The notes beneath the pieces were generated by a model that searched no databases, was not told where the DNA came from, and saw only the letters and a list, made by a program, of their open reading frames with translations. This document shows positions 47,511 to 58,467 of a DNA stretch of 64,000 nt, in pieces. Origin of the DNA: Caldicellulosiruptor hydrothermalis 108 (GTDB lineage: Bacteria > Bacillota > Thermoanaerobacteria > Caldicellulosiruptorales > Caldicellulosiruptoraceae). The stretch lies in NCBI RefSeq assembly GCF_000166355.1, contig NC_014652.1, positions 1-64,000 of the forward strand. Reading direction: 5' to 3'. The position numbers were made by a program, and so were the translations under genes. Position 1 is the stretch's first letter; every line of letters starts with the position of its first letter.

Positions 47511-47573
47511 ACCCTCCTCATAATTGTAGTAAAATATGATTATATAAAACAAATTTTCTACTATGAGGAGGGT
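47511..47573 (+). promoter_or_regulatory. Hairpin sequestering the ribosome binding site of the third transposase
   Basis: A perfect 12-bp inverted repeat ACCCTCCTCATA (47511-47522) / TATGAGGAGGGT (47562-47573). The downstream arm holds GAGGAGGG just before ATG 47580. AT-rich -10-like sequences (TAAAAT at 47530-47535, TATAAA at 47543-47548) lie in the loop. This is the same layout as in the two unrelated IS copies. Confidence 0.65.
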
Positions 47574-47579
47574 TCCAAA

Positions 47580-49010
47580 ATGTTCAACACCAAACCTAAA
47601 CAACTTTCTTTCATAGACCTATTCTCCCACCTAAAGGCTTCGGCTCTCTACAAGCCTGAAAGCCTCTTGGGCTTGTTCAATAAATTCATTGACTTGTCAC
47701 ATTATATACCTTCTTCTTTCTACAATGCCTACTACAAATATTTCGGTAAGCATAGATACTTCTCTTTAGAATCTATGCTTTGTTGCTTCCTCGTCCAAAA
47801 ATTGCTCAAACTCAATACTTTAACTCAGCTTCGTGCTGTCTTACTCAACTCATTCGAACTTCGCTCATTTTGTAATCTTCATGGCAATGTCCCTTCTATC
47901 TCTACTCTCTCTCGCTTTAGAAAAATATTTGCAAGTGAAATCCATAAACTTTTTCAAAATATCTCTATCCATGCACATAATATTTCCATCCAACAATGCC
48001 CTCAAGATTCTTCAATCTTAATCTTCGACACAACAGGTATTGTCCCAAAGGTTCGTGAAAACAATCCTAAATTCATTCATCTACTGCTGAAAAATACCTC
48101 AAAAGCTAACCCTGAACTTCCCTCTGAAAAAGTCTACTCTCTCGTTTATTCTTCTTTGCCTAAAACTGCTAACGCTAATTCTAACATCCGTCTTATGTTT
48201 GTAAATGGCCATTTCTGCTGGGCTTTAAAATTTGCAGTCATTACCAACGCTCTCGGTATCCCTTTAGCTTTAGTACCTCTGTTTAACTATGATTCCCCTT
48301 CCTCTGACCCACAAGAAGCAAAAGCTATCTCCGACTCTAAAGGTTTAATTCCTTCGCTCGAAACTTTATTCTCTTATATCCCCAAAAATTTCTCCACTTT
48401 CATCGCCGACAGTGCTTTGGATTCCCACAACATATACTCCACTTTAAAAAATACCTTTAACTTCTCCAAAATCGTTATTCCACTAAATACAAGAGCTTCT
48501 AAAAATACTACACCTACATCAGACCCCAATATCGTTATTTCTGAAGATGGTATCCCTATCTGCAAAAAGTTCAACAAACCTTTTAAACCCGAAGGCAAAT
48601 GTCAGGGTAAAAATCGCTCTTTGCGCCTTAAATGGACTTGCCCTATGTCACAATACAAAGATGGCAAACGCATCTGCTCTTGCCCTCAGCCTTGTACTAC
48701 CTCTAAATCGGGTAGAATGTTCTATACATACCCAGATAACTTTCGCTCTTTCCCAGGTATCAACAGAAATTCACAAGAGTTTTTTGACCTCTACAAAAAA
48801 CGTGTCGCTGTAGAGCAGACTATTTACCACCTGAAATCCTACATGGGCTCTGATACTATCTCTACTTATGACCATATTTCTATTTTCTCTGATTTCTTGC
48901 TATCTGCCATTACTTTCTCGCTCTTGTTTATTCTCGCTCACAATATCAAACTCTATTGCTCTAAATTGACTATCAAAAAACTTAACAAGCTCAAAAAACT
49001 TATCGCTTAA
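47580..49010 (+). CDS. DDE transposase (ISNCY/IS1182-like, family not settled)
   Basis: 476-aa transposase. Probable DDE residues are in SSILIFDTTGIVPK, FSTFIADSALDSHN and KKRVAVEQTIYHLKSYMG. The N-terminal region (HRYFSLESMLCCFLVQKLLK, then SISTLSRFRKIF) is helical and likely DNA-binding. A Cys-rich stretch (RICSCPQPCTTS) lies in the insertion between the second D and the E. Codon use is strikingly C- and T-rich and AAA/AAC-heavy compared with the host genes, pointing to recent arrival. The frame is intact. Confidence 0.85.
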   Translation: MFNTKPKQLSFIDLFSHLKASALYKPESLLGLFNKFIDLSHYIPSSFYNAYYKYFGKHRYFSLESMLCCFLVQKLLKLNTLTQLRAVLLNSFELRSFCNLHGNVPSISTLSRFRKIFASEIHKLFQNISIHAHNISIQQCPQDSSILIFDTTGIVPKVRENNPKFIHLLLKNTSKANPELPSEKVYSLVYSSLPKTANANSNIRLMFVNGHFCWALKFAVITNALGIPLALVPLFNYDSPSSDPQEAKAISDSKGLIPSLETLFSYIPKNFSTFIADSALDSHNIYSTLKNTFNFSKIVIPLNTRASKNTTPTSDPNIVISEDGIPICKKFNKPFKPEGKCQGKNRSLRLKWTCPMSQYKDGKRICSCPQPCTTSKSGRMFYTYPDNFRSFPGINRNSQEFFDLYKKRVAVEQTIYHLKSYMGSDTISTYDHISIFSDFLLSAITFSLLFILAHNIKLYCSKLTIKKLNKLKKLIA

Positions 49011-49307
49011 TACTACTATTTTTTAAATCTATTTCTTACAAAAAATTTCTGGTTTTGTTTTTACTTAACCTTCTAAAACAAGGAGTTAAGAAGGCTTAGG
49101 ATATTATTGTCTTTTTTGAAGTTGTTAATTTTTGTCATATGTTTGTTGCTGATTATTTTTGTTGGTATTGATAATATTTGGTTTTCACTTCTCTTTTCTT
49201 TTTGTATCTTGATTGTATTTCATGTTAGTATTGGTGCCTTTTACCTTCAATCACCACCTATTTTGCAAACGCCTACCCTTGATATTTCACTTACCAACTT
49301 GCAGTTT

Positions 49308-49613
49308 TTATGCACTGATTTTCTTTATAGGGACTGTTGTTCTACCGTTTAGGACAAATCTGTCGTGCTGAAAAAGCGACTTGAACAAGAAGGGAAGGTC
49401 ATAGAACTTTCTTTGAAGATGAGGCTTGTCTTTGTAATGATGAAGGTAAAACGGTTTTTTGGAACTCTGGACGTATTCAATAAGCCACTCATCGCAAATG
49501 GTTCTTACTCTAACAAGATTTGAATGTATCTCATAACACTTAAAGCCATATTCTTGAGCCAGCTTTGTTGCCTCTTCAAAGAGCCAATTGTTCTGGCTCA
49601 AAGCTATTATCAC
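49308..49613 (-). CDS. Hypothetical protein, 101 aa
   Basis: A compact soluble protein rich in aromatic and basic residues (WLIEYVQSSKKPFYLHHYKD, then LQRKFYDLPFLFKSLFQ). AAAGGAG lies before it, but the GTG at 49613 is very close, so the true start may be one of the next codons such as TTG 49601. It stands alone between the third IS and the large surface-protein gene; its stop lies 16 bases outside the IS target duplication, so the insertion spared it. I do not recognise it. Confidence 0.55.
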   Translation of the reverse strand: MIIALSQNNWLFEEATKLAQEYGFKCYEIHSNLVRVRTICDEWLIEYVQSSKKPFYLHHYKDKPHLQRKFYDLPFLFKSLFQHDRFVLNGRTTVPIKKISA

Positions 49614-49775
49614 ACTCCTTTAAAATCAGTTTTTAGATTTTCTCCACTTTCCTTGTTACCATTTTCCTCTTTTCGATAGCCACAAAAAATAATTATATTT
49701 CTCAATAAAAATTTTCAAAGTTCAATTTTTATGCGAAGTTGTGAAAATAGACTTTTGTCACACAAAAAATACATA

Positions 49776-49804
49776 TTGACAAATTTTAATAGAATAACTA
49801 AAAT
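49776..49804 (+). promoter_or_regulatory. Strong sigma-A promoter for the surface-protein gene
   Basis: TTGACA at 49776-49781, a 17-bp spacer and TAAAAT at 49799-49804, followed by a ~50-base leader with GGGAGG before the start codon. The rest of the ~250-base gap (49614-49863) is AT-rich and shows nothing else. Confidence 0.8.
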
Positions 49805-49863
49805 GTAAATTGTATTTTTCATCTTGATAGCAATAAAAACATTTAATGGGAGGTAAACAAAAG

Positions 49864-52800
49864 ATGTATTCTTTCCGCAGAGGAGTTGCAGTAATAGCGA
49901 TTTTTGCTTTTATATTTAGCTTTATCTTCCCGGTTACATTTGTTCAAGCTGCATTTAAAGATGTAAATTCAAACTATTTGGGCAAAAGACCTTATCGAAA
50001 AGTGGAGCAATACATATCAGGTTGTAAAAGGATATTCTGACGGCACTTTCAAACCTTCCCAGTATATAAGCAGAGCTGAGTTTGCTAAGCTTTTAGCCAA
50101 TGTCATAGGAGAAATTTCTGTAGATACTGGGTTAAATTTTAAAGATGTAAAAAAGACAGATTGGTATTATTCAGCTTTTAATTCACTGTCAAGATATATA
50201 ACTGGATACAACGACCAAACATTAAGACCTAACAAAAATATAACAAGAGAAGAGGCAGCTGTCATATGTGCCAGAGTATTTGGGATCGAACAGGTCAATG
50301 ACAACAATGTGCTTTCTGCTTTTAAAGATGCAGATGAGATCTCTTCATGGTCAAGAAATTATGTAGCTGCGCTTGTGCAAAAAAATTATATAAAAGGATA
50401 CCCAGATAGCACATTTAAACCCAAAAAGTTTATAACTCGGGCAGAGGCATTGAGTATCTTAGACAATATCATAGGTTTACTTTTACATAAAGAGGGATAT
50501 TACACTTCAAAAGAAGTAAAAGGCAATCTTGTTATCAACAAGTCTGGTGTAAGAATAAATGGCTTTTCAGTAAACGGAAATGTAATTATTGCGGAAGGTG
50601 TGGCTAAGGGAAGTGTAAGAATTGAGAATTCCAATATTAATGGCAGCATTATAATTCGCGGTGGCGGTGAACACAGTATAACTTTAGAAAATGTAAAAGC
50701 ACAAAAGGTAAGAGTTGACAATATTCAGGCGGCTACAAGAGTTGTAGTTTCAGGAAATTCTAATATTGAAAAAGTAGAAGTAAAAGAAAATGCAATAATA
50801 GAGAATTTGTCCAAGTTACCAATAAAAAGCATTGTGATTAGTTCAAATGAATCTTCAAGTATTTCTGTTTCTGTAAAGGGAAATGCAGAGAGCGTTGAAA
50901 TTATTTCGGCAAAGGCAGAAGTTAATATAACTCAAGGGAATATAAATAAGGTTATAATTCAAAACCAAGCAAATTTAAAAGTTGAAACAAACTCGAAAAT
51001 ACAGGAGCTGACTGTAAATTCGCAGAACGTTAAAATATTGTCACAGGGCATGATCGAAAAAATACAAGTAAATGAAGAAAAGGTATATGTGAATAATAAT
51101 GAGGTCACAAAAGGGCAAATAGTTACAGTTATAGATGGCAAAATGGAAAAAATCCGAAATCAGCAGCAAACTTCAAGTCAGAGTAATACAAGCAGTACTA
51201 GTTCCCCAACAACATCAAATAGCACTGCTTCACTTTCAGAAGAAGGCAGCCAGACTTCTGTTGGAAGTATAGAAAGCACAACTCTATCTGGCTCTGGACA
51301 AACAGGTGGGACACCTTCTGGTCCAACAGGCAGTTTGCCATCAGGTTCAACAGGTGTGTCAAGCTCAGGAAATGTTGCTTCGGTTTCTGTTGACAAGGAA
51401 ACAATCTTAGTTGCTCAGGACAATACTGTCAGTGTTACAGTGAAAGATGCTCAGGGCAATCCTCTTTCTGGCAAATTAGTAACAATTGATGGCAAAAGTA
51501 GCTATACAAATTCAAACGGTGTTGCAACAATTTCACTGAATGTTTCTGAGAGCAAAGAATTAATTATAAATGTGGATGGTAAAAACTATGCTGGCCTTTT
51601 GTATGCAATCAAACCAACAGAAGGTGTTATAAAACTTAAGTTAAAAACAGGTGCTGATATTTATGAAAACCAGTTTAATGTAAAAATTGTGGGGCAGTCT
51701 TCACAGTTTAGCCAAATATTTCAGGCAAATACAACTGAATTAGGTGTAATTGTGCCAGTAGGAAATGATTACAAAATTTTAGCATGGAAGTATGCCACTG
51801 AGAAGGGGCTTATTTATGCGTTGATTAGCAGTGTAAATGTGGTAAACGGAATGAACAGAATTGTTGTTGACACAACAACATCTGAGTTTGTAAATGCGAC
51901 TATAAGCTTCTCTTACGAAAACAAAATGTTGACAGATTATGAGTTTTCAGTGGCAAATAGTACTTACAGTGATGTTTTTACAACCGATGATGTAAAAGTA
52001 AATCTCCAGAACAACCAGATAAATATAATTGCAAACAAAGGCACGTATACAATTAAGATTGCAAAAGAGATAAATGGCGAAAAATTGTATTTTGTTAGAA
52101 CATGCCAGCTAAATACCTCAGGTGCTACTTTAAAGTTTGCTTTTACCTCACTTAAAAAATTAACATTTACATTTAATGGATTGTCGAACTTAACTTCTGT
52201 TGCAGAGAGCGTGTATGTAAAGCTAAATAACCAAAGATATCAATTGTCTGATGATTTGAGTGTATATTTGCCCAAAGGAACATATACCTTAGATGCGGTT
52301 GAGGTAGAAACTTTTGATACTAATAATTCTCATTTAAAGTACACTTTTGCTGTGGATGAAAATAGATTACCTTTGTCAATTGATCTTACTTTACCTGATG
52401 AAGAAGTTACCAAACAGGTAGATTTTAACATAAACGAAAATGAAAGTGACTTGGTTGTTTGTAATATAAATGATGAAAGAATAACCGGCTTAAAATCAGG
52501 ATCTGTTGCTGTTTTGTACGAAAATATAAAAACACACAGTGGTTACAGCTTAGATGTTGTAATAGATGGTGCATATCCTAATTTCCTTGGACTTGAGATA
52601 CCTTACGGTACAAACATAACATTACAGGATGGTATACAGCTTCAATCTCTTAGCGTATTGGCAACAAAAATATTAGAAAATAAAGTTTGCGCGACCTTAT
52701 TCTATGTACCCAGTGATACAGCAGATGGCAACTATAATTTAATGATTCAAAAAGATTTAGGACCACTTTATGAAAATCTTGTCTTAGAAAAGAGTTATTC

Positions 52801-55189
52801 TTTTGAAATTAGTTCAAATGGTGATGCTTCAGGGTATGCGGAGAAGACTTCTAATGTATCAGAAATAGTTGAAAAGGTTTCATACAAAATCGACTCAACT
52901 GCTGATGATGTAATATTTATAAGTTTGCCTGCAAACCTACAAATAGCTGACTATAACCAGTTGTGTCAGAATATTTTCATGAATTTAATGAGAAATTACC
53001 CGCTGGCATTGGATTATGGAGTAAATGACGTTATAGGTATCAGATTTTTCACAGGCAGTGCTGAAGACGTTATGATGTTTATAATTCCTTATATTTATGA
53101 AAAACAAGAAAGAATTGCAAGAAGACAAGCAGTTTTACAAAAGGCTCAAGAAATAGTTCAAACAGTAATAGACCAGACATATAATGACTATGACAAAGTT
53201 TTGGCATTACATGACTATTTGATACTTCATACAAGGTATGATATTGAAAGCTACCTTAACCATAGTGGACCATTTGACATTCACACCGCATATGGAGCGC
53301 TTATAAATGGACTTGCGGTGTGCGATGGTTATGCAAAAGCAATGTATGTACTTTTGAACACTGCAGGGATAGAAACAATTGTTGTATACGGTGAAGCAGG
53401 GGATGTGGCAAGCAAAGTCGGGCATGCATGGAATATGGTAAAGCTTGATGGAGATTGGTACCAGCTTGATGTAACGTGGGATGATAGGGATAGTCTTGGA
53501 GGAGTGGAAATTGATTATAGCTACTTCAATGTAACAGATGATGATATTAGCTCTGACCACTGGTGGGACAGAAACTTATATCCAACATGTACAGCAACTA
53601 ACTATAAATATGGAAATTACTACAAAGCAGAAATAGTACCGGAAGTTGTTTACTATAATTTGCCGAACATTGTGCAGATTGTTGTTAAAGACTACAAAGG
53701 AAATCCACAACCAGAAAGGCTTGTTACAGTAACTTACTATGACTTTACTACGCAAACTGATGAAGTTGCATTTGTCGGATATACTGACCAAGACGGAAAA
53801 GTTGCATTTAACGTTACACCTACTGAGTTTACAGCCTACAAAATCTATGTAACACCAAGAATGGAACTAAAAGGCTATATTGATGTTATTGAGAAATTAA
53901 AACCGGTCACGATAAAATTTAATTTAAATGGCACAGAAGTAACTCAATTTGGTTTAGTTAGAAATGGAATGGAACTTTTCTATACTAATGATGGACAAAT
54001 TTCTGTTGATATGAGCGTATATTTTGATAACGATGTAACACTATTTGGAGAAGGTTTTGTAGTAAAAAGAAGCTTGAGCTTTGATGGTTATGACTCAGAA
54101 GAAGTTACTGTTTTCAACGATATATATTACGATGCATCTGTACAGCTACATGTATATGATGGCACGGCTGACATTGTAGGTGCAAGTATTTACATTATCG
54201 ACAAAGATACTTACAAGGAGTTATTTGTTGGAACCACAGATGCAGCTGGCAGGTTGCCTCTAATTATTACTAAAGGAGAATATGTTGCAAAGATTGTGTA
54301 TGGAGACGGAGATGAAGACGTCAAAAACTATGCATATGCAAAATTAAATATCTTCGAAGATTCCCAAATAGATCTTGATTTGGCTAAGTTCAGCACTGTC
54401 CAATTTATACCTCACTTTACTGAGGGTGGATTGGGCTTAAATGATAGACTCTACATTGGATTTGAAACATCTGCATCTTATGCCAAGATTGCAACTTTTA
54501 TAGGCAAAAGACGTGAAGCCAAATTTGCCCCTGGTGATTATGGGTATGTTTGGGTTTTTGCACACAATCCTTACTATGATGACCCAAGGTCATTGGGATA
54601 CAAGCCAACAGAAAAGCTTGTTATTTCACCTTATCCGCAGATTATAACTTATGACCTTGGCATTGATGCAAGAAAAATTGCAATAAAAAGTGTGTATAAG
54701 TTCAATAAGGATACTTGGGAGTTTGAGCCAACCACATTAGATAGTATTTACCAGGGCGATGTGTTGAAATTGGACATTTATATTCCAACTTACAGTCACT
54801 ACATCATAGGAGAAACCGGCGTATGCATGGAGATGGTGCAAGAGAATCAAAGAAGTATATACTTTGTAGCTTCTGCTATACCGTATCCAGTAACTGCTGT
54901 AATAAAAGCACAGGATTTGAATGAATATAATCTTGAAGAATTCTTCCTGGGTTTTGATGATAAAGCAGATACATGGAGCATCATCTTGGCAGGTGTGAAT
55001 GGTGATTTGAATTCCACTCTGATTATAAATCTTCCATTTGCACCGTACGATGGAAATTACACATTGCAATCTCCGATTAAAGTATATCAGGCTCAAAATT
55101 CTTCGAGCGGTGGTTCACCAAGAAGAATATTTATAAAGATGCTTCAGCTAAAAAATAATTTCAAGCAGATAAATTCCATAAAAAAGTAA
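49864..55189 (+). pseudogene. Giant SLH-domain / transglutaminase-like surface protein, early frameshift
   Basis: Read as one gene from ATG 49864 it would encode about 1774 residues. A signal peptide (VAVIAIFAFIFSFIFPVTF) leads into SLH repeat 1, where an extra T at about 49977-49979 shifts the frame: NSNYLGKRPYRK instead of NSNYWAKDLIEKW. Downstream SLH repeats (GYSDGTFKPSQYISRAEFAK, GYNDQTLRPNKNITREEAA, GYPDSTFKPKKFITRAEAL) are intact. A beta-helix-like region, a Ser/Thr/Gly linker (~51160-51370), Ig-like repeats and a transglutaminase-type domain follow; its triad is Cys in AVCDGYAKAMYVLL (codon 53321), His in GHAWNMV and Asp in LDVTWDD. It anchors to secondary wall polymer. The long downstream frame is fully open, so decay is recent, or the shift is an error or phase switch. 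Confidence 0.85.
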
Positions 55190-55194
55190 GGAGA

Positions 55195-55230
55195 AATGAG
55201 GGAGAGACAAATCTCTCCCTCATTATTTGT
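55195..55230 (+). terminator. Terminator after the surface-protein gene
   Basis: AATGAGGGAGAG (55195-55206) pairs perfectly with CTCTCCCTCATT (55213-55224), then ATTTGTTT. Confidence 0.88.
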
Positions 55231-55338
55231 TTGCAATATTACAAGGCTGTACATAATATTCAAAAAACAGTAAACAAATTTTAACTTGATAAGAGAAAAT
55301 AGATGCATTAAAATATAAAAGTTATAGTGAAATAAAGG

Positions 55339-57044
<1,706 letters not shown>

Positions 57045-57069
57045 GTTTCGATAGCTTCCCAGAATAGCT

Positions 57070-57558
57070 TTATCTTCGCCTTCGTCTGGTGTATGTGAGG
57101 TCCAAAGTTTTTGGCCTTTGCTGCCTTGGCAGCTCTGAAATAAGGTATATAACAAAAAGATGAATTAGAAATAGCACAAGGTTTAGTCCCACGTGTATGT
57201 AAATGTAAAGAGGTCTTTGAAGAATTACCATTTTGGAAGATTCTCTTGCAAATTCTACAAATCCCATCAGGTGTATTGAAAAAACCTGCAAAAGCAGTAT
57301 CAAAAAGTTTGGGAAGCGGACATTGAACATAAATAAAATGGCAAGGATGCATGATATAATAAAGCCTGGCAGAAGCAGCAGGGTTGATGTTGTGTAAAGT
57401 CTTAAAACAATTGTTATTAAGAATATAACAAGCAGGCATATTGATGACCAGGCAAGAAGAAGCATGCTGCTGCTTGAAAACAGGTTTGTGCCTGCAAAAA
57501 AGCAAAGGTATATCAAAAGCCAAAGGAATATTTCAAATGCCACGTTTCTATTTTCCAT
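57070..57558 (-). CDS. Hypothetical membrane protein
   Basis: 162-aa protein with about five hydrophobic helices and a strongly basic C-terminus (TLDLTYTRRRRR). I do not recognise a family. The ATG has no ribosome binding site in the normal window; AAGGAGGG lies 40 bases upstream (57598-57605) with an 11-bp hairpin in between. It is a single leftward gene between pyrG and walR. Confidence 0.6.
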   Translation of the reverse strand: MENRNVAFEIFLWLLIYLCFFAGTNLFSSSSMLLLAWSSICLLVIFLITIVLRLYTTSTLLLLPGFIISCILAILFMFNVRFPNFLILLLQVFSIHLMGFVEFARESSKMVILQRPLYIYIHVGLNLVLFLIHLFVIYLISELPRQQRPKTLDLTYTRRRRR

Positions 57559-57566
57559 AGTATTAT

Positions 57567-57605
57567 AGCTCTTAAAAGTATATTTTAAGAGCTCTTTCCC
57601 TCCTT
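57567..57605 (-). promoter_or_regulatory. Hairpin between a Shine-Dalgarno sequence and its start codon
   Basis: On the minus strand AAGGAGGG (57605-57598) is followed by a perfect 11-bp stem AGCTCTTAAAA/TTTTAAGAGCT (57583-57593 and 57567-57577, 5-base loop) and then ATG at 57558. If the stem forms, the ribosome binding site is brought to an effective 12 bases from the ATG. TATAAT also occurs right before the ATG, so a leaderless start is an alternative. Confidence 0.4.
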
Positions 57606-57751
57606 TTTTAGCAGCGTGAGAGGTTTTAATTTTAGAAACTACTCCAAAATCAATTATACATTAAAATATCGAATTAGTGTATAATTAAATTATCGAGGTG
57701 GTAAGATTAAAAACCTTCATCTAAAAAGAAAAGGGAGGATATAGGAATCTC

Positions 57752-58444
57752 ATGTCGAAAGCACATATCCTTGTTGTTGACGATGAAAAACCAATTGTTG
57801 ATATTATAAAGTTCAATTTGGAAAAGGAAGGCTACAAAGTGACAGCATCGTATGACGGTGAGGATGCGTTAAATAGAATAAAAAGTGAAAACTTCGACAT
57901 GGTTCTTTTGGATGTAATGCTTCCCAAGATTGACGGGTTTTCTGTGTGTAAGAAGGTTCGTGAGTTTTCGGATGTTCCCATTATAATGATAACAGCAAAG
58001 GCTGATGAAGTCGACAAAGTTTTGGGTTTGGAGCTTGGAGCAGACGATTACATAACAAAACCGTTTGGCATAAGAGAGCTTATTGCAAGGATTAGGGCAA
58101 ACTTGAGAAGGACAGCCCAGAGTTCCACGCAAGATGGCAAGGTGTTAAAAGCAGGGGCTTTGACCTTGAACCCTGAGACGTTTGAGGTGAAGAAAAACGG
58201 CAAAGTTATTGAGCTTACCGTAAGAGAATATGAGCTTTTGAAGTTTTTGATGTCGCAAAAAGGTCAGGTGTTTTCAAGAGAAGAGCTTTTGGAAAAGGTT
58301 TGGGACTATGAATACTATGGAGATGTCAGAACTGTGGATGTTACTGTAAGAAGACTGAGAGAAAAGATAGAAGACAACCCGTCTGAGCCGACTTTTATTT
58401 TGACAAAGAGGGGAATTGGCTACTACTTTAATCCGAACATATAA
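57752..58444 (+). CDS. walR: Response regulator WalR (OmpR/PhoB class)
   Basis: 230-aa regulator of cell-wall metabolism genes. The receiver domain has the acidic pair in HILVVDDEKPIVDIIKFNLE, the phosphorylated Asp in MVLLDVMLPKIDG and Lys in DDYITKPFGIRELIARIRA. The C-terminal winged helix ends RTVDVTVRRLREKIEDNPSE and RGIGYYF. Identity as WalR (YycF) rests on the following kinase, yycH and yycI. AGGGAGGAT lies upstream. A TATAAT at 57680-57685 is a possible -10. Confidence 0.95.
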   Translation: MSKAHILVVDDEKPIVDIIKFNLEKEGYKVTASYDGEDALNRIKSENFDMVLLDVMLPKIDGFSVCKKVREFSDVPIIMITAKADEVDKVLGLELGADDYITKPFGIRELIARIRANLRRTAQSSTQDGKVLKAGALTLNPETFEVKKNGKVIELTVREYELLKFLMSQKGQVFSREELLEKVWDYEYYGDVRTVDVTVRRLREKIEDNPSEPTFILTKRGIGYYFNPNI

Positions 58445-58467
58445 AGGTAAGGGGAATAAAATACACG

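Larger units (their letters stand above)
47444..49275 (+). mobile_element. 1832-bp DDE insertion sequence with 17-bp target duplication
   Basis: Ends are imperfect inverted repeats: TAGCCTTTTGCAAAA from 47444 inward and TAGGCGTTTGCAAAA from 49275 inward on the other strand. Both ends abut an identical 17-bp sequence CCCTTGATATTTCACTT (47427-47443 and 49276-49292). That is unusually long for a target duplication, but its exact abutment to both ends is hard to explain otherwise. It carries one transposase gene. About 265 bases after that gene hold no convincing second gene. It sits between two leftward genes and breaks neither. Confidence 0.85.

Noticed and set aside
49107-49352. 81-codon hydrophobic open frame after the third transposase gene
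   Set aside because: It crosses the IS end and the target duplication, has no ribosome binding site and is only a T-rich frame.
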